DNA of 22,887 bases from Pseudomonadota bacterium. GTDB taxonomy: Bacteria > Desulfobacterota > Desulfovibrionia > Desulfovibrionales > Desulfovibrionaceae. Shown here piece after piece: positions 7,060 to 15,204 of this stretch. The notes below the pieces were generated by a model. That model saw only the letters and a program-made list of their open reading frames with translations. It was not told where the DNA came from and did not search any database. Location: contig JAEZEM010000088.1 in the NCBI GenBank assembly GCA_023417745.1, positions 1 to 22,887 on the forward strand, in the 5' to 3' direction. A program made the position numbers and the translations under genes. Positions within the stretch are counted from its first letter, which is position 1. The number at the start of each line of letters is the position of its first letter.

Positions 7060-10000
7060 ATGACCGACCTTTTCATCAAGCGGCCGGTGGCGACGACGCT
7101 GCTGATGGCCGCCCTCGTCTTTTTCGGCATTGTCTCCTATTTCTCGCTGCCCATCAGCGAAATGCCGAGCATCGACTTCCCCACCATCCAGGTGACGGCC
7201 TCGCTGCCCGGCGCTGACCCCGAAACCATGGCCTCGGCCGTGGCCACGCCGCTGGAGCGTCAGTTCACTTCGATCTCGGGCTTGCAGTCCATGAGCTCGT
7301 CCAACTCGCTTGGCACCACCACCATCACGCTGCAGTTCGACTTGTCGCGCAACATCGACGGCGCGGGCACCGACGTGCTCACCTACATCAACGCCGCCCA
7401 GGGCAGCCTGCCCACCAACATGCCGAGCCCGCCGACCTTCCAGAAGGTCAACCCGGCCGACATGCCCATCATTTATATCCGCGTCTCCAGCGACACCATG
7501 CCGCTTTTTCGGGTCACCAACTACGCCAAGGTCTACATCGCCCAGCGTATCTCCATGATCAACGGCGTGGCCCAGGTGGCCGTCTACGGCGACCAGACCT
7601 ATTCGCCCCGGGTCCAGGTCAACCCGGACAAGCTGGCCGCCCTGTCCATCGGCATCGACGAAGTGGCCAGCGCGTTTAGCAGCGAAACCGTGCTCCAGCC
7701 GACCGGCTCTCTCTACGGCATTGATCGCTTGTTCACCATCAAGGCCCAGGGCCAGCTGACCAGCGCCACGGCCTACAATCGCCAGATCATTGCTTACAGA
7801 AACGGCAGTCCGGTGCGGCTCCAGGACGTGGGCAACGCCATCGATTCCACGATAAACGACAAGAACGCCGCCTTTTTTGACCAGCAGCAAGGCATCGTCA
7901 TCGCCGTCAAACGTGCCGCCGGCACCAACACCATCCAGCTGGTGGACGCCATCCGGGCCATGATCCCGGGCATTGAGGCCACGCTGCCGCCCTCGGTCAA
8001 GCTCGAATTCCTCTACGACCGCTCCAAGTCCATCAAGGAAGCCATCGACGACGTCCAGTTCACCCTGCTGTTGTCCATCTCCCTGGTCGTCATCGTGGTC
8101 TACCTGTTCCTTAATAACCTGCCGGCCACCATCATCGCCAGCCTGGCCCTGCCCACGGCCCTTATCGGCACGCTCTCGCTCATGGTGTTTTTCCATTTCT
8201 CCATCGACAACCTCTCGGCGATGGCCATCATCCTGGCCGTCGGGTTCGTCGTGGACGACGCCATCGTCATGATTGAGAACATCGTGCGTCACACCGAGAT
8301 GGGCAAGAAGATCATGCAGGCCTCCATCGACGGGGCGCGCCAGATCGGCTTCACCATCATCTCCATGACCCTGTCCCTGGCCGTGGTCTTTATTCCCATC
8401 ATGTTCATGGCCGGCATCCTCGGGCGCGTGCTCAACGAAATGGCCATCACCATCACGCTGTGCATCCTCGTGTCGGGCTTCGTGACCCTGTCGCTCACGC
8501 CCATGATGTGCAGCCGGTTTTTGTCGGGCAAGATTTCCGAGTCCGGCAAGTTCTTCAAATGGATTGAGCACGGCTACGAGAAAACGCTGCATCTGGCCCT
8601 GCGTTTCCGCTTTTTCGTCCTGATCCTGTCGATTGGCATCCTGGGGCTGACCTTCTGGCTGTTCACCGTGGTGCCCACGGGCTTCATTCCGGCCACGGAC
8701 TCCGGCATCTTCTACGCCTTTGGCATGGCCGAGCAGTCGGCCTCCTTTGAGACCATGAAAGACCGGGTGCTCAAGGTCGGCCGCGTGTTCATGTCCGACC
8801 CGGACGTGTTCAAATTCATCGGCGTCGTCGGCGTCGGCGGTCCCAACACCTCCATGAACAACGCCGCCATGTTCCCGCTTTTGGCCCCCCTGGAGCACCG
8901 CAAGCGCAGCGCCCAGCAGATCATCGACGATCTGCGCCCGAAGATGGCCCAGGTGCCCGACCTCTTCGTCTTCATGTACAATCCGCCTTCCATCCAGATC
9001 GGCGGCAAGCAGACCAAGGCGCTCTACCAGTATACGCTGCTCTCGCCCGATCCCGGCGAGCTCTATCCCGTGGCCCGCAAGATGGCCATGTCCATGCGCA
9101 AGCTCAAAGAGATCACCGACGTCAACACCGACATGCAGATCGATGGTCCCCAGGTGCGCATCGACATCGACCGCGACAAGGCCCAAGCCCTTGGCGTCAC
9201 GGCCTCGTCCATCGAGACGGCGCTCATGACCGCCTACGCCGCGCGCCAGCTCACCAACCTCTACGGCTCCACCGACACCTACAAGGTCATTGTGGAGGTG
9301 CAGCCCGAGTACCAGCGCCGGCCGGATCTCTTAAACAAGCTCTACGTGCGCACAAATCAGGTCAACTCCGACGGCACGTCCGTGCTCGTGCCCTTAAACG
9401 GCCTGGTCAAGATGACCGAAGACACGGGGCCGCTGGTCGTCAACCACACCGGCCAGCTCACCTCGGTCACCATCTCGTTTAACACCGCCGGCAAGTATTC
9501 CATCGGCGAGGCCGTCACGGCCATCGAGAACCTGTCCAAGCAGGAACTGCCGACCAACATCAGCTACATCTTCGAAGGCCAGGCCACGGCCTTCAAGCAG
9601 TCTCTGGCCAGCGTGCCGTTCCTGCTGTTTTTGGCCATCATGATCATCTACCTCATTCTCGGCATCCTCTATGAGAGCTTCATCCACCCCATCACCATCC
9701 TGTCCGGCCTGCCTTCGGCGGCCTTGGGCGGCCTGATCACGCTGCTGGTCTTCGGCCGACAGCTCGACCTCTACGGCTTCATCGGCATCATCATGCTCAT
9801 CGGCATCGTCAAAAAGAACTCGATCATGGTCATCGACTTCGCCATCGAGGCCGAGAAAGAGGGCAAGTCGCCCTTTGACGCCGTGTTCGAGGGCTGCATC
9901 GTGCGTTTCCGTCCCATCATGATGACCACGGTGGCGGCCATCGCCGGCATCTTCCCCATCGCGCTCGGCATGGGGGCCGGCGGCGACGCCCGCCAGCCGC

Positions 10001-10134
10001 TTGGCCTCGTGGTGGCCGGCGGCCTTATCATCTCCCAGATGGTGACGCTGTATCTCACGCCATGTTTCTACACCTACATGGACGAGCTGCAGACCTGGCT
10101 GGTGGGACACAAGGCCGAGAAGGACGAAGCCTAG
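7060..10134 (+). CDS. RND efflux transporter, MdtB/MdtC-like inner-membrane pump
   Basis: The product is 1024 residues, the normal length for HAE1-type RND pumps with 12 membrane helices and two large periplasmic loops. It starts MTDLFIKRPVATTLLMAAL, a typical first helix. The double aspartate of the proton relay is present in GFVVDDAIVMIENIVRH (about residues 395-411), and the matching lysine is in IGIVKKNSIMVIDFA (about 910-924). The early segment PGADPETMASAVATPLERQF is very close to the MdtB/MdtC and MuxB/MuxC type. It exports small molecules by proton antiport with its adaptor. MdtB and MdtC usually occur as two adjacent pump genes; here there is only one, so it presumably works as a homotrimer. 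No TolC-like outer-membrane gene follows, so that partner must lie elsewhere. Confidence 0.95.
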   Translation: MTDLFIKRPVATTLLMAALVFFGIVSYFSLPISEMPSIDFPTIQVTASLPGADPETMASAVATPLERQFTSISGLQSMSSSNSLGTTTITLQFDLSRNIDGAGTDVLTYINAAQGSLPTNMPSPPTFQKVNPADMPIIYIRVSSDTMPLFRVTNYAKVYIAQRISMINGVAQVAVYGDQTYSPRVQVNPDKLAALSIGIDEVASAFSSETVLQPTGSLYGIDRLFTIKAQGQLTSATAYNRQIIAYRNGSPVRLQDVGNAIDSTINDKNAAFFDQQQGIVIAVKRAAGTNTIQLVDAIRAMIPGIEATLPPSVKLEFLYDRSKSIKEAIDDVQFTLLLSISLVVIVVYLFLNNLPATIIASLALPTALIGTLSLMVFFHFSIDNLSAMAIILAVGFVVDDAIVMIENIVRHTEMGKKIMQASIDGARQIGFTIISMTLSLAVVFIPIMFMAGILGRVLNEMAITITLCILVSGFVTLSLTPMMCSRFLSGKISESGKFFKWIEHGYEKTLHLALRFRFFVLILSIGILGLTFWLFTVVPTGFIPATDSGIFYAFGMAEQSASFETMKDRVLKVGRVFMSDPDVFKFIGVVGVGGPNTSMNNAAMFPLLAPLEHRKRSAQQIIDDLRPKMAQVPDLFVFMYNPPSIQIGGKQTKALYQYTLLSPDPGELYPVARKMAMSMRKLKEITDVNTDMQIDGPQVRIDIDRDKAQALGVTASSIETALMTAYAARQLTNLYGSTDTYKVIVEVQPEYQRRPDLLNKLYVRTNQVNSDGTSVLVPLNGLVKMTEDTGPLVVNHTGQLTSVTISFNTAGKYSIGEAVTAIENLSKQELPTNISYIFEGQATAFKQSLASVPFLLFLAIMIIYLILGILYESFIHPITILSGLPSAALGGLITLLVFGRQLDLYGFIGIIMLIGIVKKNSIMVIDFAIEAEKEGKSPFDAVFEGCIVRFRPIMMTTVAAIAGIFPIALGMGAGGDARQPLGLVVAGGLIISQMVTLYLTPCFYTYMDELQTWLVGHKAEKDEA

Positions 10135-10231
10135 GCGACAAGCCCGGCTTGGGCTTCGGGTTTTCTGGCTCGGCTTGAGGCCGGGACGCGGCGCGGACAA
10201 GACAACGCGCAGCAAATGGGATGAGCCTTTC

Positions 10232-10264
10232 AAGGCCGGGGCGTCGATGGCGCTCCGGCCTTTT
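10232..10264 (+). terminator. Rho-independent terminator after the RND operon
   Basis: AAGGCCGGGGCG (10232-10243) pairs with CGCTCCGGCCTT (10251-10262) with one mismatch around a seven-base loop, and TTTT follows (10261-10264). It lies about 100 bases past the pump stop. A second, weaker hairpin (AAGCCC 10140-10145 with GGGCTT 10151-10156, then TTTT at 10161) directly follows the stop and could help. Confidence 0.75.
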
Positions 10265-10348
10265 GTCTAACGAAACGTCAACGTAGCGCTAACGGCCATG
10301 GCGGCGGGCATGTACCGTAGCCAGCCCCTTATTGCGGGAGATGCCTTT

Positions 10349-10423
10349 ATGACGGCTTCTGCGTGCGATCCTGAAACATCGGCTGGCCTGCGGCTCGTCC
10401 GGCAAGCCGGCAAGCAGCCCTGA
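10349..10423 (+). CDS. Putative 24-residue leader/upstream ORF abutting the DUF1566 gene
   Basis: An ATG at 10349 preceded by GCGGGAG (GGGAG 8 bases upstream) opens a 24-codon frame ending TGA at 10421-10423. One base later is the ATG of the DUF1566 gene, which itself lacks a clear ribosome site. The peptide starts MTASACDPE and ends RQAGKQP; it matches nothing I recognise. Two readings fit: a short leader whose translation is needed to load ribosomes onto the downstream gene, or the true N-terminus separated from it by a frameshift. Its short length makes chance occurrence possible. Confidence 0.35.
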   Translation: MTASACDPETSAGLRLVRQAGKQP

Positions 10424-10424
10424 C

Positions 10425-11381
10425 ATGGCCGACCAGGGCGTTTGCTACCCATGGTCCGGCCAAGGGACGTGTTTCGACGCTTGGGGACAGGCCATTCCCT
10501 GCGCCCGGACCGGACAGGACGGGCAATACCGCACTGGTCGTCCCTGGCCGGAACCCCGTTTCAATGTCTCGGAACCCTTGCTGGTCCGGGACCGCCTGAC
10601 CGGGCTTGTCTGGCCCAGGGACGCTTCGGCCGCAGGCTGGCCCATGGACTGGATCGAGGCCCTGGCTTGGGTCGAAGCGCACAACCGTGAGGGCTACCTG
10701 GGGCATAAGGACTGGCGGCTGCCTGGCCGCAGGGAACTTCTTGCGCTGACAAGTCTGGCCCATTCTCGACCGGCCCTGCCGCCAGGCCATCCTTTCCGGG
10801 GACTTTTTCAACACTGGCATTGGACAGCCACCCCGGCGGCGAGTGCGCCGGATCATGGCTGGCGCGTCCATCTTGAGGGCGGGCGGATGTTTCCGGGGCC
10901 ACGGGAAGCCGCGCATATGGTCCTGCCGGTGCGCGGCACGAGCTGGTTGCCGCCCGAAACTGCCGAGCTGGCGGCCTTGCGGGGGCGGCCTTGGCCGGAA
11001 CCTCGCTTCGCCGCCGCTGTAGACGGAGTCCGCGACCTGCTGACCGGGCTCGTGTGGTTTCCCCGGGTTTTCCCGGAACAGGGGGAGGTCTCCTGGCAAG
11101 ACGCCTTGGACGCGGCCGCTCGCATGGACGGCTGGCGCGTGCCCACGATATGGGAGTTGGAGAGCCTGGTGGACGTTTCACGGGCTTGGCCCGCGGCGCC
11201 GCACGGGCTACCCTGGATGCAGGGGGTGGATGGCCTCTGGTCTTCCACCACGAGCGGCTACGACCCGGCCTGGGCCTGGGTGTTGTATTTCGGCAAGGGC
11301 GCGGTGGGGGTCGGGCACAAACCCGGCAAGCACTTCAAAACACTAATGACGCGCGTCATAAGCACAGGCGGATCAGATTAG
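10425..11381 (+). CDS. Protein with two DUF1566 (Lcl C-terminal-like) domains
   Basis: The product is 318 residues with a duplicated architecture. The first unit (about 50-170) has DRLTGLVW, a Trp-rich helix, DWRLPGRREL and HWTAT. The second (about 205-315) has DLLTGLVW, GWRVPTIWELESLVD, LWSSTTSGYD and AWVLYFGKGAVGVGHK. These are the hallmark positions of DUF1566, a domain of unknown biochemical role found in many secreted or surface bacterial proteins and related to C-type-lectin-like folds in some descriptions. No signal peptide is visible at this start. The frame is open upstream only to 10353 with no better start, which adds to the suspicion that the N-terminus is mis-set or supplied by the short upstream ORF. 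It stands alone between terminator-like and repeat sequences, with no partner to suggest a task. Confidence 0.8.
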   Translation: MADQGVCYPWSGQGTCFDAWGQAIPCARTGQDGQYRTGRPWPEPRFNVSEPLLVRDRLTGLVWPRDASAAGWPMDWIEALAWVEAHNREGYLGHKDWRLPGRRELLALTSLAHSRPALPPGHPFRGLFQHWHWTATPAASAPDHGWRVHLEGGRMFPGPREAAHMVLPVRGTSWLPPETAELAALRGRPWPEPRFAAAVDGVRDLLTGLVWFPRVFPEQGEVSWQDALDAAARMDGWRVPTIWELESLVDVSRAWPAAPHGLPWMQGVDGLWSSTTSGYDPAWAWVLYFGKGAVGVGHKPGKHFKTLMTRVISTGGSD

Positions 11382-11484
11382 CGGCGTCGAAGTCCTACGC
11401 CGTTTGCGGGAAAAGCGGTAGACACCGCGTGGCCCTCAGACAACGTACCCCTGGCCTATAACATTGTTTCCCCGTTGCAGGGGT

Positions 11485-11516
11485 CCGGGGGGATCATCCC
11501 CCCGGCCGCCGGAGGC
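11485..11516 (+). repeat. Palindromic intergenic repeat, copy A
   Basis: A 21-base near-perfect palindrome (11485-11505; left arm CCGGGGGGAT, one central C, exact complementary right arm) runs into GCCGCCGGAGGC (11505-11516), itself an 11-of-12 palindrome. It is preceded by GGGGT and followed by CTCTTC. The same architecture recurs at 12474-12505. The GGAGG (11511-11515) inside the second palindrome lies 10 bases before the ATG of the downstream gene and is the best ribosome site available there. Confidence 0.8.
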
Positions 11517-11525
11517 TCTTCCCCC

Positions 11526-12443
11526 ATGTCCACAGCCACAACCACCGTCACATCCCCCGTCGCCAGCCTTTTTGACTACCTTGCCCTTTCTGACGCCGTG
11601 GCCGACGTGTTGCGGGCCAGGCAGGCCGGCGAGGCTTTTGCGCCCGAACGTCTGGCCGTGCCTGTGCCCGGCGGGGTGCTTTTGTGCATGCCGGCGGCGG
11701 ACGGGGCCATCGCCGTGGTCAAGACCATCACCGTGCATCCCGGCAACCGGGAGCGGCCGGTGATCCAGGGCGAGGTGACGGTGCTGGACGCGGGCACGGG
11801 CGAGCGGTTGGGAAGCCTGGACGGCCCCACGGTGACGGCCCGGCGCACGGCGGCGGTGAGCTTGCTTGCCGCGCGGCGGCTGGCCAAGGAGCCGGGCGGG
11901 CCGCTGGTCATTATCGGCAGCGGGGTGCAGGCGCGGGGCCACGCAGCGGCCTTCTGGCAGGGCCTTGGCGTGCGGGAGATCGTGCTGTGCGGCCGCGACC
12001 CGGCGCGACTCAATGCTGCGGCCGAGGAACTGGCGGCCATGGGCGTTGTCGTCGCCGTCACGGCCGATCCGGCCGAGCGCGACAGGCTGACGGCCCGGGC
12101 CGGGCTTGTCGTCACGGCCACGACGAGCGCCGAGCCGGTCCTGGTGGACAACGTGCGGGATGAGGCGTTTGTCGCGGCAGTGGGATCGTTTACGCCCCAA
12201 GCCGCCGAGTTGCCGGCCTCGCTGGTGGAGCGGGCGGCGCTTTTTGTCGATGATATGGCCGCGGCCCAGGTCGAGGCCGGAGATTATTTGCGGGCCGGCG
12301 TGGATTGGGGGCGGGTGACGCCCCTGGAAGACGTGTTGGACGGCGCGTCGCCGCGTCCGGCCGGGCCAATCGTTTTCAAAAGCGTGGGCCACGCGCTTTT
12401 TGATTTGGCGGCAGCCCGCCAAGCCTTTAGCGACCAGCGCTAA
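11526..12443 (+). CDS. Ornithine cyclodeaminase/mu-crystallin family protein, probable cyclic-imine (delta1-piperideine/pyrroline-2-carboxylate) reductase
   Basis: The product is 305 residues, slightly shorter than the usual 310-350 of the family. The N-terminal part carries VVKTITVHPGN and the strongly conserved DGPTVTARRTAAVS. The NAD(P)-binding Rossmann motif is at about 126-140 (LVIIGSGVQARGH). The later VVTATTSAEPVL and VGSFTPQAAELP segments match the family's active-site side. The TVHPGN and TARRTAA wording is closer to the ketimine reductases of proline and lysine catabolism (LhpI-like) than to classical ornithine cyclodeaminase, so reduction of a cyclic imine to L-proline or L-pipecolate is the favoured, unproven role. 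ATG 11526 is chosen because GGAGG lies 10 bases upstream; a TTG at 11475 would translate through the palindromic repeat. The gene sits between two copies of that repeat and has no pathway neighbours. Confidence 0.85.
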   Translation: MSTATTTVTSPVASLFDYLALSDAVADVLRARQAGEAFAPERLAVPVPGGVLLCMPAADGAIAVVKTITVHPGNRERPVIQGEVTVLDAGTGERLGSLDGPTVTARRTAAVSLLAARRLAKEPGGPLVIIGSGVQARGHAAAFWQGLGVREIVLCGRDPARLNAAAEELAAMGVVVAVTADPAERDRLTARAGLVVTATTSAEPVLVDNVRDEAFVAAVGSFTPQAAELPASLVERAALFVDDMAAAQVEAGDYLRAGVDWGRVTPLEDVLDGASPRPAGPIVFKSVGHALFDLAAARQAFSDQR

Positions 12444-12473
12444 CCCCCTTTACCTTTTCTCCAATTGGGGGGT

Positions 12474-12505
12474 CTGGGGGCCTCAGGCCCCCAGCCGCCG
12501 GAGGC
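12474..12505 (+). repeat. Palindromic intergenic repeat, copy B
   Basis: A 21-base palindrome (12474-12494; left arm CTGGGGGCCT, one central C, exact complementary right arm) is followed by the same GCCGCCGGAGGC (12494-12505) and CTCTTC-like flank as copy A, in the same orientation. It lies between the convergent ends of the cyclodeaminase-family gene and the CPA2 antiporter gene, where it starts no gene. The six differences from copy A form three compensatory base-pair changes. Confidence 0.8.
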
Positions 12506-12518
12506 CTCTTCTCTTCCC

Positions 12519-14486
12519 TCAAGCTCCCCGAAAAAGCCCCGCGCCTTTTTTCAAGGCCTCGGCCGTGCCCATGACGTAGAGCCGGTCGCCGGCGGACAGC
12601 ACGAACGGGCCGTCGGGGTTGGGCACGAATTCTTCGCCGCGCCGGGCGGCGGCCACGGTCAGGTCGTGTTCGCGGCGCAGGTGCACGTCCATGAGCGACC
12701 GACCGGCCAGGGGCGAGGCCTCGTCCACCGTGAACACGGCCACGTGCAGTCCGGCCAGGGATTTGTCCGGCACATGGACGGCCAGCTCGTCGAAGCTGCC
12801 CGGCAGCATGGATTTGTAGCCCTCGCGCCGGATGTCGGCCACCATCTTCTCGATGTCGTCGTGGGGGATCATGAACTTGTCCATGACCCGGGTGAAGACG
12901 CCAAGGGAGGCTTCGAATTCCTCGGCGATGACGTCGTTGGCCCCGAGGTCGAGCAGGGCGGTGATTTCGGTGTTAAAGCGGGTGCGGGCCACGATGTACA
13001 GGGCCGGGTTCTCCTGCCGGGCGATTTCCACGGCCCGGCGCGAGGCGGCCGCGTCGGAGATGACCACGGCCAGGGCCTTGGCCTCCTGGACGCAGATGTG
13101 GGACAGGACGCCTGGCTTGGAAGCGTCGCCAAAAAGGATGGGTTCGCCCTTTTTTGCTTCGTTTCGCACCGTGTCCGGGTTCATTTCCAGGATGACGTAG
13201 GGGATGCCGGCGTTTGTTGCCGCCCGGGCCAGCTGGCGGCCGCCGGCGCCGAAGCCCAGGATGATGAGGTGGTTGCTGTAGTGGGCGGCGGGCAGTTCGT
13301 CGGGCGCGTCGCACACCCGCAGCCAGCGGCAGACCCACGCGGCGATGCGCGGGGCCAGCGTGATGCAAAACGGGGCCAGCACCATGGTCAGGATGCTGGC
13401 GGCCAGGAATTTCTGGTAGAAATGTTCGGAGATGACGTCCTTATCAAAGCCGGTCTTGGCCAGGATGAAGGAGAATTCGCCGACCTGGCACAGGGCCATG
13501 CCGACCAGCACGGCGGTGCGGGTCGGGTAGCCCAGGATGCGGGCCGCCGTGCCGGCCAGGACGGCCTTGGTGATCAGCAGCAGCACGGCCGCCGCGATCA
13601 CTTCGCCGAGATGGGCCGAGGCCGAGCCGACGTTGAGCAACATGCCGATGGAAATGAAAAACAGCGAGGTGAAGACGTCCTTGAAGGGCAGCACGGCTTC
13701 GTGGAGATTTTCGCGGTAGTCCGAGCCGGACAAGAGCAAGCCGGCCAGGAAGGCCCCCAGGGACAGGGACAGGCCGATGGAGGCGGTGAGCAGGCTGACG
13801 GCCATGCAGATGGCCAGGGCGGTCATGAGAAACAGTTCGCGGCTGCGGGTGCGCACGATGGAAAGCAGCAGCCCGGGCATGATCTTCTTGGCGAAAAAGA
13901 CCAGCAGCACGAGGATCAGCGCGCCCTTGCCCACGGTGTAGATGATGGAGTTGGTAAAACCGAAGGTGCTTCCGGCCAGCAGGGGCACGGAAAGCATCAT
14001 GGGCACGGCCAGCAAGTCCTGGAAGATGAGGATGCCCAGGCTCACCCGACCGTGGGGAGCCTCCATCTGGGAGCACTCCTGCAGGGTCTTGAGCACAATG
14101 GCCGTGCTGGACAGGGCGGCCAGCATGCCGATGAGCACCGAGGAGCCGCCGGAGAAATCCAGCAGATAATAGGGAACGGCGAAAAAAACGGCCCAGGTGA
14201 GCAGCATCTGGGCCGAACCGCCGATGAAGACCGGGCGTTTGAGGCGCGACAAGTCGGCCAGGGAGAGTTCCAGGCCGATGGTGAAAAGCAGCATGATGAC
14301 GCCGATCTCCGAGAGGATCTCGACGTCGTGGGCGGAACGCACCAGCCCCAGTCCATGGGGGCCGCAGAGCATGCCGGTCAGCAGCATGCCGACGATGGCC
14401 GGCACCTTCATGCGGTGGCAGACCAGGATGACCACCACGGCCAAGCCGAAAACGACGGTGACGTCGGGCAAAACGGGGATTTCCAT
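12519..14486 (-). CDS. CPA2 monovalent cation/proton antiporter with TrkA-N and TrkA-C domains (KefB/KefC class)
   Basis: The product is 655 residues. About 12 membrane helices occupy 1-390, with family landmarks SSTAIVLK, FQDLLAVPMM (the QD pair of Kef-type proteins), LGAFLAGLLLSGSDY and SLFFISIGMLL. A cytoplasmic Rossmann domain follows (TrkA-N, about 405-520, LIILGFGAGGRQLARA) and then TrkA-C (about 570-650, HDLTVAAARRGEEFVPNP). The predicted role is K+ or Na+ exchange against protons at the inner membrane, gated by a nucleotide or small ligand at the TrkA-N site. No KefF/KefG ancillary oxidoreductase gene is adjacent, so glutathione gating is not supported. ATG 14486 is preferred to a TTG at 14513. 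The MarR-family gene lies 88 bases upstream on the same strand and may be co-transcribed. Confidence 0.9.
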   Translation of the reverse strand: MEIPVLPDVTVVFGLAVVVILVCHRMKVPAIVGMLLTGMLCGPHGLGLVRSAHDVEILSEIGVIMLLFTIGLELSLADLSRLKRPVFIGGSAQMLLTWAVFFAVPYYLLDFSGGSSVLIGMLAALSSTAIVLKTLQECSQMEAPHGRVSLGILIFQDLLAVPMMLSVPLLAGSTFGFTNSIIYTVGKGALILVLLVFFAKKIMPGLLLSIVRTRSRELFLMTALAICMAVSLLTASIGLSLSLGAFLAGLLLSGSDYRENLHEAVLPFKDVFTSLFFISIGMLLNVGSASAHLGEVIAAAVLLLITKAVLAGTAARILGYPTRTAVLVGMALCQVGEFSFILAKTGFDKDVISEHFYQKFLAASILTMVLAPFCITLAPRIAAWVCRWLRVCDAPDELPAAHYSNHLIILGFGAGGRQLARAATNAGIPYVILEMNPDTVRNEAKKGEPILFGDASKPGVLSHICVQEAKALAVVISDAAASRRAVEIARQENPALYIVARTRFNTEITALLDLGANDVIAEEFEASLGVFTRVMDKFMIPHDDIEKMVADIRREGYKSMLPGSFDELAVHVPDKSLAGLHVAVFTVDEASPLAGRSLMDVHLRREHDLTVAAARRGEEFVPNPDGPFVLSAGDRLYVMGTAEALKKGAGLFRGA

Positions 14487-14574
14487 GGGCCGCACTATGA
14501 ACCAAAGGGGCAATGCTGTGAAGGGGCTCGTCGGGTCGGGGGTATAAAGGGAAAAGAGCAGGGAAGCGCGGCGG

Positions 14575-15057
14575 TTAGGCGGCGATGTCGGCGCGCACGG
14601 CGTCCATGCAGCGTCGCAGCATGTCCAGGGAGGCGAGCAGGGCTTCGCGCTGGGGCGGGGCTACCTGGTTGAGCATGGAGGCGAAAAGGCCGGCCAGGAA
14701 TTCCCGGACCTCTTCGCGCACGCGCTTGCCGGCCGGGGTAAGGCTTAAAAGCGTCACCCGGGCGTCGGCCGGATCGGGGCGGCGTTCGATGAGGCCCCGG
14801 CGGGTCAGCTCGGTGGTCAGCGCCGTGACGCGGCTTTTGGTGACGCCAAGCCGCCGGCCGAGTTCGCCGGGCGCCAGATAACGGGTTTCGCCCAGGGCAA
14901 TGAGCGCCCGCATGGCGGCCGGCGGCAGACTGAACCGTTCGCTTTGCAAGGCGATGCGGGTCTGGCAGCAGGCGAAAAGGCTTTCCACCGCCTCTTGCAG
15001 GCGTTTGGCCTGGCCGACGGTGAGATCGGTCTCGGAAGAAGGCGGGACGTCGCGCAT
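14575..15057 (-). CDS. MarR-family transcriptional regulator
   Basis: The product is 160 residues, a standard MarR length. A winged helix-turn-helix occupies about 55-115: the recognition region LGRRLGVTKSRVTALTTEL and the wing with the DPADARVTLLSLTPAGK signature are both clear. Flanking helices form the expected dimer interface. MarR proteins usually repress their own operon and bind phenolic or oxidative signals; which applies here is unknown. It sits upstream of the CPA2 antiporter gene on the same strand and is divergent from the small zinc-ribbon gene, so control of either unit is plausible. The Shine-Dalgarno site ahead of ATG 15057 is weak. There is no pair of cysteines suggestive of an OhrR-type peroxide switch beyond C29-C30 (residues in FACCQTR) and one late Cys, so redox sensing is only a possibility. 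Confidence 0.88.
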   Translation of the reverse strand: MRDVPPSSETDLTVGQAKRLQEAVESLFACCQTRIALQSERFSLPPAAMRALIALGETRYLAPGELGRRLGVTKSRVTALTTELTRRGLIERRPDPADARVTLLSLTPAGKRVREEVREFLAGLFASMLNQVAPPQREALLASLDMLRRCMDAVRADIAA

Positions 15058-15204
15058 GGCTTAGGGCCTACCGGAGGCCGGGCAGGGGTGTCAATGCGCC
15101 GCAGCGCGGCAAAACTGGCGGCGGCTTGGCTTTTGGCGGCAATTTCGTGTAGGGTGGTTGCAACACGGCGCTTGAAACGCCGCGCCAAACGCAGGAGGTC
15201 AGCC

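Noticed and set aside
7054..9186. 710-codon open frame antisense to the RND pump
   Set aside because: Low-complexity Asp/His/Gly-rich shadow of a fully conserved pump gene.
12465..14672. 735-codon plus-strand frame across the CPA2 antiporter
   Set aside because: It starts inside palindromic repeat copy B and runs antisense to an intact antiporter; composition is that of a shadow frame.
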